A DNA stretch of 64,000 nucleotides, taken from positions 1-64,000 of the forward strand of contig JAFGUB010000014.1 of NCBI GenBank assembly GCA_016938735.1, given 5' to 3'. Position numbers and translations under genes: made by a program. Below the pieces are notes generated by a model, which saw nothing but the letters and a program-made list of their open reading frames with translations, did no database searches and was not told the DNA's origin. Below, in pieces: positions 17,048-24,659 of this stretch (positions are counted from its first letter, which is position 1; each line of letters begins with the position of its first letter). Origin of the DNA: Campylobacterales bacterium (lineage in GTDB: Bacteria > Campylobacterota > Campylobacteria > Campylobacterales > Sulfurimonadaceae).

Positions 17048-18153
17048 GTCCACTCCAAAAGGGTGATCTCGGCGCTTGAGCCCAGCCGCATCGGCGGCCC
17101 CCAAAAACCGATGCCGCTGTTGACGTAGATATGGCGATTCTCGCCCGTACCATGTAGGCCTTTGACATAAGGCTGCTGCAGGCGCACGAGGTAGTTAAAG
17201 GGCCAAATTTGCCCGCCGTGGGTGTGGCCGCAGAGCATGAGCGAAGGCTCAAACCCTTCCAGCGAAGCGATAAAACGGGGTTGGTGGGCGAGCAGCAATG
17301 TGGGCTTGTCGGGGAGATTTTGGGTTGCGGCGCGGATATCGGGCGCAAAGCTGCCATAACGCCAACCAAACACGTCATAGACTCCGCAGATCACAAAGTC
17401 GCCCAGATCGACATGCACATTGCCCAGCACCGTAATGCCGAGGCTGCGCAGGTGCGCCATCGTCGCTTCGACGCCGTGAAAATACTCATGATTGCCCGGC
17501 ACATAGAAGGTGCCCAGGCGGCTGCGCAAAAGCCTCAGCGCGTCCACCGCTTCGCGCAGCTCCTCTATGGGGGCATCGGTGAGGTCTCCGGTGATGACCA
17601 CCAGATCGGGTGAGAGGGCGTTGATGGTCTCGACACTTTGGCGCACAAAATCGGCATCGATCAGACCGCCGATGTGCATGTCGCTGATTTGTACGATGCG
17701 GATGGGATGTTGAAAACGCCCCTGATCGACGGTGAGGGCGACTACCGAGGGCGCTTTGGCCCCCTCCAGCGTCGCGCCGCCGATATAGGCCGAACCTGCC
17801 GCCAAAAAAGCGAGATCGCTGCCGCGTTTAAAGAGATTGCGGCGTTTGGGATCGAGGGGCAGGGCGCGCTGAAGCAGATGCACCAGCTCATAAAGCAGCC
17901 ACGAGACAAAGAGCACAAAGCCCACCCCCACGCTGAGCGAAACGAGATAGTGTAGCCATTCGGGGAAGTGGTGGAAATAGCGCGAGACGATGTAGAGTAC
18001 AATGCCTGCAAAGTTAAAAATCAAAAAAAAGCGCAGCGCACGTTCGCTTTGGCGGCTTACGTGTAAGCGCCGCACCACGCGGCTAAAGGCAAGATAGTGG
18101 ATCGCCGCAAAGAGCAGCGACATGAGCAGAGGAAAGAGAAGCTTGAGGCTCAC
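17044..18153 (-). CDS. membrane metallophosphoesterase (YkuE-like)
   Basis: 369 residues. Three or four TM segments fill residues 1-110, then a calcineurin-type domain carries the metal motifs SDMHIGG, GDLTD, PGNHEY and GHTHGGQ. The catalytic domain probably faces the periplasm, as in YkuE-type proteins. Substrate unknown; a lipid-linked phosphate is possible. It is coupled by 4-nt overlaps to leuC upstream and mobA downstream, with no obvious functional link. Confidence 0.9.
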   Translation of the reverse strand: MSLKLLFPLLMSLLFAAIHYLAFSRVVRRLHVSRQSERALRFFLIFNFAGIVLYIVSRYFHHFPEWLHYLVSLSVGVGFVLFVSWLLYELVHLLQRALPLDPKRRNLFKRGSDLAFLAAGSAYIGGATLEGAKAPSVVALTVDQGRFQHPIRIVQISDMHIGGLIDADFVRQSVETINALSPDLVVITGDLTDAPIEELREAVDALRLLRSRLGTFYVPGNHEYFHGVEATMAHLRSLGITVLGNVHVDLGDFVICGVYDVFGWRYGSFAPDIRAATQNLPDKPTLLLAHQPRFIASLEGFEPSLMLCGHTHGGQIWPFNYLVRLQQPYVKGLHGTGENRHIYVNSGIGFWGPPMRLGSSAEITLLEWT

Positions 18154-19415
18154 GCTTGGGCGGGATCGGTGATGTAGCCCGCAATGGCCGAAGCGGCGGC
18201 GACGGCGGAGTTGGCCAGATAGACCTTGGAGCTGCGGCTGCCCATGCGGCCGACGAAGTTTCGGTTGGTGGTGGAGACGGCCACTTCGTTATCGCCCAAA
18301 ATCCCCATATAACCGCCCAGACACGCCCCGCAAGTGGGGTTAGAGACCACGCCGCCGGCATCGACGATGATGTCGATGTAGCCCGCTTTGGTCGCTTCGC
18401 GCAAGATGCGCTGGGTTCCCGGAGTGACGATGAGGCGCACGTCGGGATGGACTTTTTTGCCCTCTAAAATCTCGGCGGCGACTTTCAGATCGCTCAAGCG
18501 GCCATTGGTGCATGAGCCGATAAAGGATTGATCGATCTTGATTCTGTCCGCAACCGCTTGGCTGATGCTGTGACCGTTGCTGGGCAAGAAGGGGTAGGCG
18601 ATCACGGGCTCAAGATTGGCGACATCGATCTCAAGCGTGCGCACATAAGCAGCATCAGGGTCGGAGTAGTGGATTTTTGCCGGACGCGCTAGGGTTTTGT
18701 CCGCCAAAAAGGCTTCGGTGGTCGCGTCATAGGCGACAATCCCGCTTTTGGCCCCCGCTTCGATGGCCATATTGCAGAGGCTAAAGCGGTCATCCATGCT
18801 CAGATGCTCGATTGTGCTGCCGGTAAATTCGAGCGTCTGATAGAGCGCGCCGTCCACGCCGATGAGGCGGATCACCTCCAAGATGAGGTCTTTGCCCGAA
18901 ACAAAGGGGCGCGGTTTGCCGCTAAAGATTACCTTGATCGATTCGGGCACTTTAAACCAGTTGCCCCCCGTGATCATCGCAAAGGCCAGATCGGTAGAAC
19001 CCATGCCCGTAGAAAAAGCGCCGAGCGCCCCGTGGGTACAGGTATGCGAGTCCGCGCCGATGATCACATCGCCCGGGACGACAAGTCCCTTCTCAGGCAG
19101 CAGCGCATGTTCGATCCCCATATCTTTTTCGTCAAAAAAGTGCTTCATGGCGTACTTTTTGGCGAAGTCACGGCTGATGCGGGCCTGGTTGGCCGAGGCG
19201 ATATCTTTGGCGGGGATGAAGTGATCGAGCACGATACAAAAGCCATCGGGGTTGGCGAGCTTCGTCGCGCCCGCCTCTTCAAAAGCGTGAATGGAGATCG
19301 GCGTGGTGATGTCGTTGCCGATGACCATATCGATGGGGCTGCGCACGATCTCTCCGGCATAGACTTTATGCCCGACGTGCTCGGAGAAGATCTTTTCGGT
19401 AATGGTTTGTCCCAT
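18150..19415 (-). CDS. leuC: 3-isopropylmalate dehydratase large subunit LeuC
   Basis: 421 residues, the length of the short bacterial/archaeal LeuC type. Isomerises 2- to 3-isopropylmalate in leucine synthesis with LeuD, which is not in the window. The aconitase-type motifs GADSHTCTHGALGAFSTGMGS and SCTNGR, and NPTCGACLGG with the cluster cysteines, are present. Start ATG preceded by AAGGAG that directly continues a TTACATGTAA copy. First gene of a five-gene minus-strand run. Confidence 0.95.
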   Translation of the reverse strand: MGQTITEKIFSEHVGHKVYAGEIVRSPIDMVIGNDITTPISIHAFEEAGATKLANPDGFCIVLDHFIPAKDIASANQARISRDFAKKYAMKHFFDEKDMGIEHALLPEKGLVVPGDVIIGADSHTCTHGALGAFSTGMGSTDLAFAMITGGNWFKVPESIKVIFSGKPRPFVSGKDLILEVIRLIGVDGALYQTLEFTGSTIEHLSMDDRFSLCNMAIEAGAKSGIVAYDATTEAFLADKTLARPAKIHYSDPDAAYVRTLEIDVANLEPVIAYPFLPSNGHSISQAVADRIKIDQSFIGSCTNGRLSDLKVAAEILEGKKVHPDVRLIVTPGTQRILREATKAGYIDIIVDAGGVVSNPTCGACLGGYMGILGDNEVAVSTTNRNFVGRMGSRSSKVYLANSAVAAASAIAGYITDPAQA

Positions 19416-19445
19416 AGAGGGCTCCTTACATGTAAATAGGGGCGA

Positions 19446-19467
19446 ATTATAGCCAAAGGGTTATAAT
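19446..19467. promoter_or_regulatory. divergent -10 boxes for leuC and the SDR gene
   Basis: TATAAT on the minus strand (19446-19451) serves leuC and TATAAT on the plus strand (19462-19467) serves the SDR gene. The palindrome at 19426-19435 falls just after the expected leuC start site and runs into its ribosome-binding site. Confidence 0.5.
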
Positions 19468-19488
19468 GCCATCCAAAAAGGGGCCTTG

Positions 19489-20319
19489 ATGACGCGCCAA
19501 TCGATTCTGATTACGGGATGCTCTAGCGGCATCGGACACGCGGTGGCGCATGACTTACATGTAAAGGGTTACCGCGTTTTTGCTACGGCCAGAAAGCTTG
19601 AGGATGTGGCGCGACTGGAGCGTGAGGGGCTTGAAGCGCTGCAACTTGACGTGACGGATGAAGCCAGCATCGACGCGGCGCTAGAGGAGATTTTGCGGCG
19701 CAGCGGCGGGAGGCTGGATGCGCTCTTTAACAACGCGGGCTACGGTCAGCCCGGAGCGCTGGAGGATATTCCCACTGAGGCGCTTAGAGCACAGTTTGAG
19801 ACCAATGTTTTTGGGATGCACACCCTTACATGTAAGGTTTTGCCGATCATGAGAACGCAAGGATATGGACGCATCATCTACAACTCTTCGGTGCTGGGAC
19901 TCGTGAGCCTGCGCTACCGGGGTGCCTACAACGCCAGCAAACACGCCATCGAAGCGCTTGCCGATACGATGCGTCTTGAGCTCTCCGATACCGACATTCA
20001 TGTAAGCCTCATCGAACCCGGCCCCATCACCAGTAGCTTTCGCGCCAATGCCTATGCGCACTTCAAGGCGCATATCGACGTAGAGCATAGCGCCCACTAC
20101 GAAGCGTACCAAAAGGCCATCGCGCGGTTTGAGGGGCACACCGGCAAAGACCCTTTTGAACTGGACGCTCTGGCGGTGAGCACCAAAGTACACCATGCCC
20201 TCAGTGCGCGCCGCCCCAAAGCACGCTACTACGTCACCGTCCCGACATGGCTGCTAGGAGGGCTAAAGCGCCTGCTGGGGACGCGCACGCTGGATCGGAT
20301 TTTGTTGCGTTTGGCGTGA
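19489..20319 (+). CDS. short-chain dehydrogenase/reductase
   Basis: 276 residues, classical SDR. The cofactor motif TGCSSGIG is near residue 8, NNAG near 84 and the catalytic Y-x-x-x-K (YNASK) near 148, with the Ser of NSSVLG upstream. The start was taken at the ATG at 19489 with AGGGG 5 nt upstream; a TTG directly before is possible. Stands alone between leuC and the antitoxin gene. Substrate unknown. Two palindrome copies lie in it. Confidence 0.9.
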   Translation: MTRQSILITGCSSGIGHAVAHDLHVKGYRVFATARKLEDVARLEREGLEALQLDVTDEASIDAALEEILRRSGGRLDALFNNAGYGQPGALEDIPTEALRAQFETNVFGMHTLTCKVLPIMRTQGYGRIIYNSSVLGLVSLRYRGAYNASKHAIEALADTMRLELSDTDIHVSLIEPGPITSSFRANAYAHFKAHIDVEHSAHYEAYQKAIARFEGHTGKDPFELDALAVSTKVHHALSARRPKARYYVTVPTWLLGGLKRLLGTRTLDRILLRLA

Positions 20320-20321
20320 TG

Positions 20322-20387
20322 CTAGGTGAACAGCTCTGCGTGTGTTCCGATTCTGGTGAGCGTCACACGTTTTGTGTCAACTTGATC
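20322..20387 (-). pseudogene. C-terminal stub of a RelE/YafQ-family toxin
   Basis: Overlapping the end of the antitoxin gene in another frame, 21 codons read DQVDTKRVTLTRIGTHAELF plus Thr and a TAG stop. The part from VTLTRIGTHAELF matches the usual C-terminal end of YafQ/RelE toxins (R-x-G-T-H-x-x-L-F). No toxin N-terminus exists here, so most of the gene has been deleted. The antitoxin's last residues are probably read out of frame from toxin DNA. Confidence 0.7.
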
Positions 20388-20638
20388 TCATCTTGAAGCT
20401 GCTCTAGGGTTACGTGCTCCAAATTGCGGCTCAGTCGCGCATCTTCCATGGCCGCAAGGGTCTCTTTGTTGGGGAGCTTCACTTCAAAGGGGATGCCCCG
20501 CTCCATCACCGATTGGGCCAAAAAGATATTAAACGCTTCGCTCAGTCCTAAGCCGTATTGCTTGAAAATGGCCTGCGCTTTGGCTTTGATTTCGGCGTCC
20601 AGATAGACGTTGGTGCGTACTTTATTGGCGCTTAGCAT
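20363..20638 (-). CDS. RelB/DinJ-family antitoxin, orphan
   Basis: 91 residues. N-terminal ribbon-helix-helix (KVRTNVYLDAEIKAKA) for DNA binding, then GLGLSEAFNIFLAQSV and GIPFEVKLPN as in DinJ. AGGAG lies 6 nt upstream of the chosen ATG (20638); the longer frame adds 24 unconserved residues. The partner toxin is reduced to a stub, so this is either a relic or a free repressor acting on other targets. Confidence 0.88.
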   Translation of the reverse strand: MLSANKVRTNVYLDAEIKAKAQAIFKQYGLGLSEAFNIFLAQSVMERGIPFEVKLPNKETLAAMEDARLSRNLEHVTLEQLQDEIKLTQNV

Positions 20639-20706
20639 AAGGGGCTCCTGTCGGATTGACTTTGAGTATTGTAACACACGGCGTGTGTTTTTAGAGGCTT
20701 TGCGGA

Positions 20707-21612
20707 TCACGCTTTTTTAAGCAGATCAAAGATGCTCACACCCTCAGGCAGCTTGGCGACGCCGTCGCGGTAGCTGCGGGTGTGGGCGATGATGCGTTTG
20801 AAGTGTTTGCGCAGCTCCGTAGTGTTTTGCACGTTGGGGCGGAACCAGTCGCCTTTGGCGCTAAAGAGCCAGTCGATGGCGGTTTTGATCTCGTGCAGAG
20901 CGTAGTTTTGGCGCTCATGCAGCAGCTTGATCTCTACCGCCCAGCTCATCACGTCAAAAGGGGCCTCAAACTGCGGATCGATGGCGGCGAGTTTGGCGAT
21001 GAAGTACTGCGTCAGCTCAAACTGCTCATTTGTGGCGCGGTACTCTTCGAGCATCGGGGCGGGGGCGGTTTTGGCGCGGCGGTTTTTTTCGCGCATCATC
21101 CAGCGGATAAACTCCGCGTGCCAGTCGAACGAGCGGTGGTTTTGGGAGCGCTGAAAGAGGTGAAAATCGTCAAAAATCTCGCTGCTGAGGTTGTTTTGGG
21201 CCAGTTGCGAGAGGGCGAAGGCTTCGAGTGCCTCGCTCTGATCGGCGGTGAGATTGAGGTAGTAGGTGGCGTCGCTACGCTCTTGGGCCACCGCAGAGAG
21301 CACGGCGGGAGCGGCGACGGAGGGGTTGTTGACGCGTTCGATGAGATCGGGATGGACGCTGTAGAGGATGGCGGTATTGACCCCTTCGCGGATGCGTTTG
21401 GTCTGCAGCAGCGATTTTTCCACCAGCGCATCAAGCGCCGCGACGCTCTGATCGATGGGGGTGCTAAGATGATCGGCCAGTAGACGCGCGCCTACGCCTT
21501 GGGTTTGTGCGCCCCAGCCGACACTATGGCGGATGATCAGCACCATCAGCGCACGTTGCAGCAGATTTAGGTCACTGCGATCAATCAGCTCAAAGGGGAC
21601 GCTGACCGTCAT
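20707..21612 (-). CDS. replication-protein-like winged-helix protein, function uncertain
   Basis: 301 residues. The N-terminal part looks like a winged-helix domain (FELIDRSDLNLLQRALMVLI). The C-terminal region with LHEIKTAIDWLFSAKGDWFRPNVQNTTELRKHF recalls the tail of phage replication O/DnaT-like proteins, in which a W-x(n)-L-R-x-x-F segment is typical. I am not sure of the family. It overlaps the preceding gene by 4 nt and ends shortly before the orphan antitoxin, which together suggest remains of a mobile or phage-derived unit. Confidence 0.7.
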   Translation of the reverse strand: MTVSVPFELIDRSDLNLLQRALMVLIIRHSVGWGAQTQGVGARLLADHLSTPIDQSVAALDALVEKSLLQTKRIREGVNTAILYSVHPDLIERVNNPSVAAPAVLSAVAQERSDATYYLNLTADQSEALEAFALSQLAQNNLSSEIFDDFHLFQRSQNHRSFDWHAEFIRWMMREKNRRAKTAPAPMLEEYRATNEQFELTQYFIAKLAAIDPQFEAPFDVMSWAVEIKLLHERQNYALHEIKTAIDWLFSAKGDWFRPNVQNTTELRKHFKRIIAHTRSYRDGVAKLPEGVSIFDLLKKA

Positions 21613-22151
21613 GGATGATGGCTCAGCCGCAGGCTTGGTGCGTCAAGTAGTTTGTCGTATTGTGCTTGAACCGTGCGCAAAAAGTGGGTTTTATCCCCCG
21701 CGACATGGTCAAAAATCCAGCGTTTCCCCAAATTTTTGATCACTTCGATGTCATCACTTTGCAGCAGCAGTTCGCCGCTGTTTTTATCGCGGATACGGCT
21801 GATGTGTACCTGTTCGAAGCGCTCCTGCGCAGGGGTTGGATCGTCGGCGAGGATGATGCTTTTACGCAATTCGTACATCACATCGTAGAGGTACTTGGAG
21901 CGTTTGGCGCTGTTTGCTTCGGCGGGCGCTTTGAAGCTTTGGGCGGTGAGGACGATCTTCTCGAAAGGGTTTTTGAAGGGGTGCTCATTTTGGGTCAGCC
22001 GCATCATAAACTCCTGATAGCGGCTAGAGTCGATGGCGCTGAGCAGGTCGGCGATGTGGCCGCGCAAAAAGATATCTTCCTCGATTTTGAAATAGCGCAT
22101 CAGCGCGGTGACAAAGTGCTCTTTGAGGGTGGATTCGGGGATGTTGATCAT
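21609..22151 (-). CDS. hypothetical protein (180 aa)
   Basis: Unrecognised soluble protein, helical, one palindrome copy just upstream (22187-22196). The start was placed at 22151 because AGGAG stands 5 nt before that ATG; the longer frame has no such site. Overlaps the replication-like gene by 4 nt, so the two probably work together. Confidence 0.75.
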   Translation of the reverse strand: MINIPESTLKEHFVTALMRYFKIEEDIFLRGHIADLLSAIDSSRYQEFMMRLTQNEHPFKNPFEKIVLTAQSFKAPAEANSAKRSKYLYDVMYELRKSIILADDPTPAQERFEQVHISRIRDKNSGELLLQSDDIEVIKNLGKRWIFDHVAGDKTHFLRTVQAQYDKLLDAPSLRLSHHP

Positions 22152-22227
22152 GGCGGCTCCTAGAGGGCGTGATTGTAGCAAAAAGGTTACATGTAAGCCA
22201 TAAAAGCGGCGCATTAGGCTGAGTCGC

Positions 22228-22233
22228 TATAAT
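22228..22233 (+). promoter_or_regulatory. -10 box before the PA14/GT39 genes
   Basis: TATAAT 29 nt upstream of the ATG at 22262, in the short divergent gap; GGGGAG serves as ribosome-binding site. Confidence 0.45.
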
Positions 22234-22261
22234 TTGCCTTCAACTTTTTTGGGGAGTTCGT

Positions 22262-22828
22262 ATGAAGTCGTGGGAGAAGGAGCACTTTTTGTTCGCGATT
22301 GTGGTGCTGATCGCAGTATTGCTGGCGGCCAAAACGGTCCATTTTGGAGGAAGCGGCGCGATTAATGTGAGCATTATGCCGCAGCAAGGGGGGATAGCGA
22401 CGCTTGATACCCCCAAAAACCACACCGAAACCAAAACGCTTCGGGTGCCGACGATCGATTTTGCCAATAAAAGCGTGCTGGAGCATCCGGACGTGGGGGT
22501 GCTGGGCTTTAGCAGCAACTTTTTCATGGAGCTACGCACCCGAATGCAGGTACGCCAAGATGGCCAATACACTTTTTATGTGGCATCGGACGACGGTTTT
22601 AGGCTGCACATCGATGATCGGGTGATCTGCGAACATCTGGGGGATCGACCATTTGCCACCTCGACTTGCACCGCCGCGCTTCAAAACGGGGCACACACGC
22701 TGCGCGTAGAGTATTTTCAAGGCGGCGGCCCGCTGGGGCTTAAGGCGCTCTACAAACACGAAGGGCAGGCATCGGCGCTGCTGATCGGCAAAAACAGCGA
22801 CGCAGCCTACTTTGAGGAGATTCAATGA
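22262..22828 (+). CDS. membrane-anchored PA14-domain protein
   Basis: 188 residues. One N-terminal TM (about 8-24), then a PA14-type beta-sandwich: YTFYVASDDGFRLHIDD is the typical core, and GAHTLRVEYFQGGGPLGLKA the typical final strand. PA14 domains bind glycans or act as adaptor domains; this one should face the periplasm. Overlaps the GT39-like gene by 4 nt, so a partner role in substrate recognition by that transferase is likely. Confidence 0.85.
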   Translation: MKSWEKEHFLFAIVVLIAVLLAAKTVHFGGSGAINVSIMPQQGGIATLDTPKNHTETKTLRVPTIDFANKSVLEHPDVGVLGFSSNFFMELRTRMQVRQDGQYTFYVASDDGFRLHIDDRVICEHLGDRPFATSTCTAALQNGAHTLRVEYFQGGGPLGLKALYKHEGQASALLIGKNSDAAYFEEIQ

Positions 22829-24285
22829 TCCGCAAACTCTGGAGCGAGCAGCGCGAACTGCTCTCATACATGCTGGCGGTGCTGATCATCGCCATGAGTA
22901 CCTACTTCGTCAACTACTACAATCCGAGCGCCGTCTTTTGGGATGAGAACTACCATATCGCTTCCGCGCAAAAGTACATCGGCGGCGTCATGTATATGGA
23001 GCCGCATCCGCCTCTGGGCAAGCTCTTCATCGCGCTGGGTGAGGTGCTTGTAAACCCCAACGAGGGCAAGGATCTGGCCTATTTTCTCTCCACCGACTAT
23101 ATCAAAACCTTTCCGCAGGGCTACTCTTTTGCGGGGGTTCGGCTCTTTCCGACCCTCTTTGGGGCGTTGGGCGGGGTGCTCTTTTTCCTGATCCTCTACC
23201 GCTTGGGACGGCATAGTGAGTACGCTTTCTTTTTCTCGTCGCTCTACCTGTTTGCCAACGCCTTTATCCTTCAGAGCCGCTCGGCGATGCTAGAATCGAC
23301 GCAGATGTTTTTCATCTTTGCCGCGATTTTGTACTTTTTGATCCTCTTTGACAAAGAGCAGCGCAAACTTTGCGAACACTTTATTCTGGGGCTGCTCATC
23401 GGACTGGCGGTGATGGTCAAGGTTAACGGCTTGATTCTGATTCTGCTCTATCCGTTTTTGCATTTCTACCGACAAACACCCCTCTCTTTGGCCTTACATG
23501 TAAAGCAGTTTGTGCTGAACGGTCTGGCGCTTGTAGCGGGTCTTGGCGCGGTGGCCGTCTTTATTTTTTATCTTCATTTCGCGCTGGGCAGCACTCTGGG
23601 GAGCAACCACTACAAGGCGTCGCAGGAGTACCAAACGATCCTTTCCGAGGGCAAAACCGCCTCGCCGGCGAATTTTGGCGTGATGCTGCGCGACAACCTC
23701 GTTTATATGAGCGACTACTCCAAAGGGGTGCCGCGCTATGACGCATGCAAAAAGGGTGAAAACGGCTCACTCGCCGCCACCTGGCCCTTTGGCAACAAGA
23801 GCATCAACTACCGCTGGGCCAAAGAGAACGGCAAGGTGAGCTACCTCTACTTGCAAGCCAATCCGATGATCTGGTTTGCGGTGGTTCTCGCGATGATCAC
23901 CGCCTTTGCGCTGCTGCTGGGGCGCTTTATTTTTGGCTTACATGTAAGCAATCAACGGCTCTTTTACCTGATCGGCATCTTTAGCGCGATGTACGCGTCG
24001 TATATGATCACGATGTTTAATATCGAGCGGGTGATGTATCTGTATCACTACTTTATTGCCCTCTTTTTCGGCACCTTTGTGCTCTATCTGCTCTTTCATT
24101 ATATTTTTGAGGAGGCGATCAGGCGCGACTCGAAGGTGCTTTACTGGGCGGTGCTCATTTTTGTAGCGGAGATACTCTACTGCTTCTATCTATTTGCGCC
24201 CTTCACCTACTATCAGCCGCTAGATACGATGGAGTTCTACCGTCGGGTCTGGTTTAGTTTTTGGAAACTTGAGCCGGTGCTTTGA
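22825..24285 (+). CDS. GT39 protein-mannosyltransferase-like membrane glycosyltransferase
   Basis: 486 residues, about ten TM segments. The first loop has WDENYHIASAQKY and EPHPPLGKL, matching the D-E and H-P-P-L-[AG]-K-L motifs of PMT/GT39 enzymes, which move a sugar from a polyprenyl phosphate carrier to a protein or lipid. Coupled to the PA14 gene and, by TGATG, to GtrA. Two palindrome copies. Acceptor unknown; the secreted Ser-rich proteins encoded at 38-46 kb would be natural O-glycan targets, which is inference. Confidence 0.87.
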   Translation: MIRKLWSEQRELLSYMLAVLIIAMSTYFVNYYNPSAVFWDENYHIASAQKYIGGVMYMEPHPPLGKLFIALGEVLVNPNEGKDLAYFLSTDYIKTFPQGYSFAGVRLFPTLFGALGGVLFFLILYRLGRHSEYAFFFSSLYLFANAFILQSRSAMLESTQMFFIFAAILYFLILFDKEQRKLCEHFILGLLIGLAVMVKVNGLILILLYPFLHFYRQTPLSLALHVKQFVLNGLALVAGLGAVAVFIFYLHFALGSTLGSNHYKASQEYQTILSEGKTASPANFGVMLRDNLVYMSDYSKGVPRYDACKKGENGSLAATWPFGNKSINYRWAKENGKVSYLYLQANPMIWFAVVLAMITAFALLLGRFIFGLHVSNQRLFYLIGIFSAMYASYMITMFNIERVMYLYHYFIALFFGTFVLYLLFHYIFEEAIRRDSKVLYWAVLIFVAEILYCFYLFAPFTYYQPLDTMEFYRRVWFSFWKLEPVL

Positions 24286-24659
24286 TGTCTCAGGTGCGGG
24301 GTTTTTTGCTGCTGGGGGCGCTGACGACGCTGATCGACTATGCGCTCTATGCCCTGCTGATCCTTTGGGACGTCGATTACGTCGCGGCGGTGGTGCTGGG
24401 CTATAGCGCAGGGCTGTGGGCCAACTACGCGCTGGGTCGGCGCTACGTTTTTCGCGCGGGCAGCAAGCTTGAGAGCAGCCGCAAGGAGTTTGTCGCGGTG
24501 GCGGTGATTGCGGTGGGGGGAGTTTTGATCAATATCTTGGCGGTTAAACTGCTGAGCCATGATCTCTTCACATTTGATCCGCTCTTTTCTCGTATTATAG
24601 GGATCGGCGCCGGTTTTGTATGGAATTATGGGATGAGAAAACGGTATGTCTATCATTAA
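24285..24659 (+). CDS. GtrA-family membrane protein
   Basis: 124 residues with four TM segments and the GtrA pattern (RGFLLLGALTTLIDYALYALL, then GYSAGLWANYALGRRYVF). GtrA proteins help flip or place polyprenyl-linked sugars. The start is the ATG at 24285 in a TGATG overlap. Together with the GtrB-like GT2 at 26490 and the two GT39 enzymes it forms a polyprenyl-sugar pathway. Confidence 0.9.
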   Translation: MSQVRGFLLLGALTTLIDYALYALLILWDVDYVAAVVLGYSAGLWANYALGRRYVFRAGSKLESSRKEFVAVAVIAVGGVLINILAVKLLSHDLFTFDPLFSRIIGIGAGFVWNYGMRKRYVYH

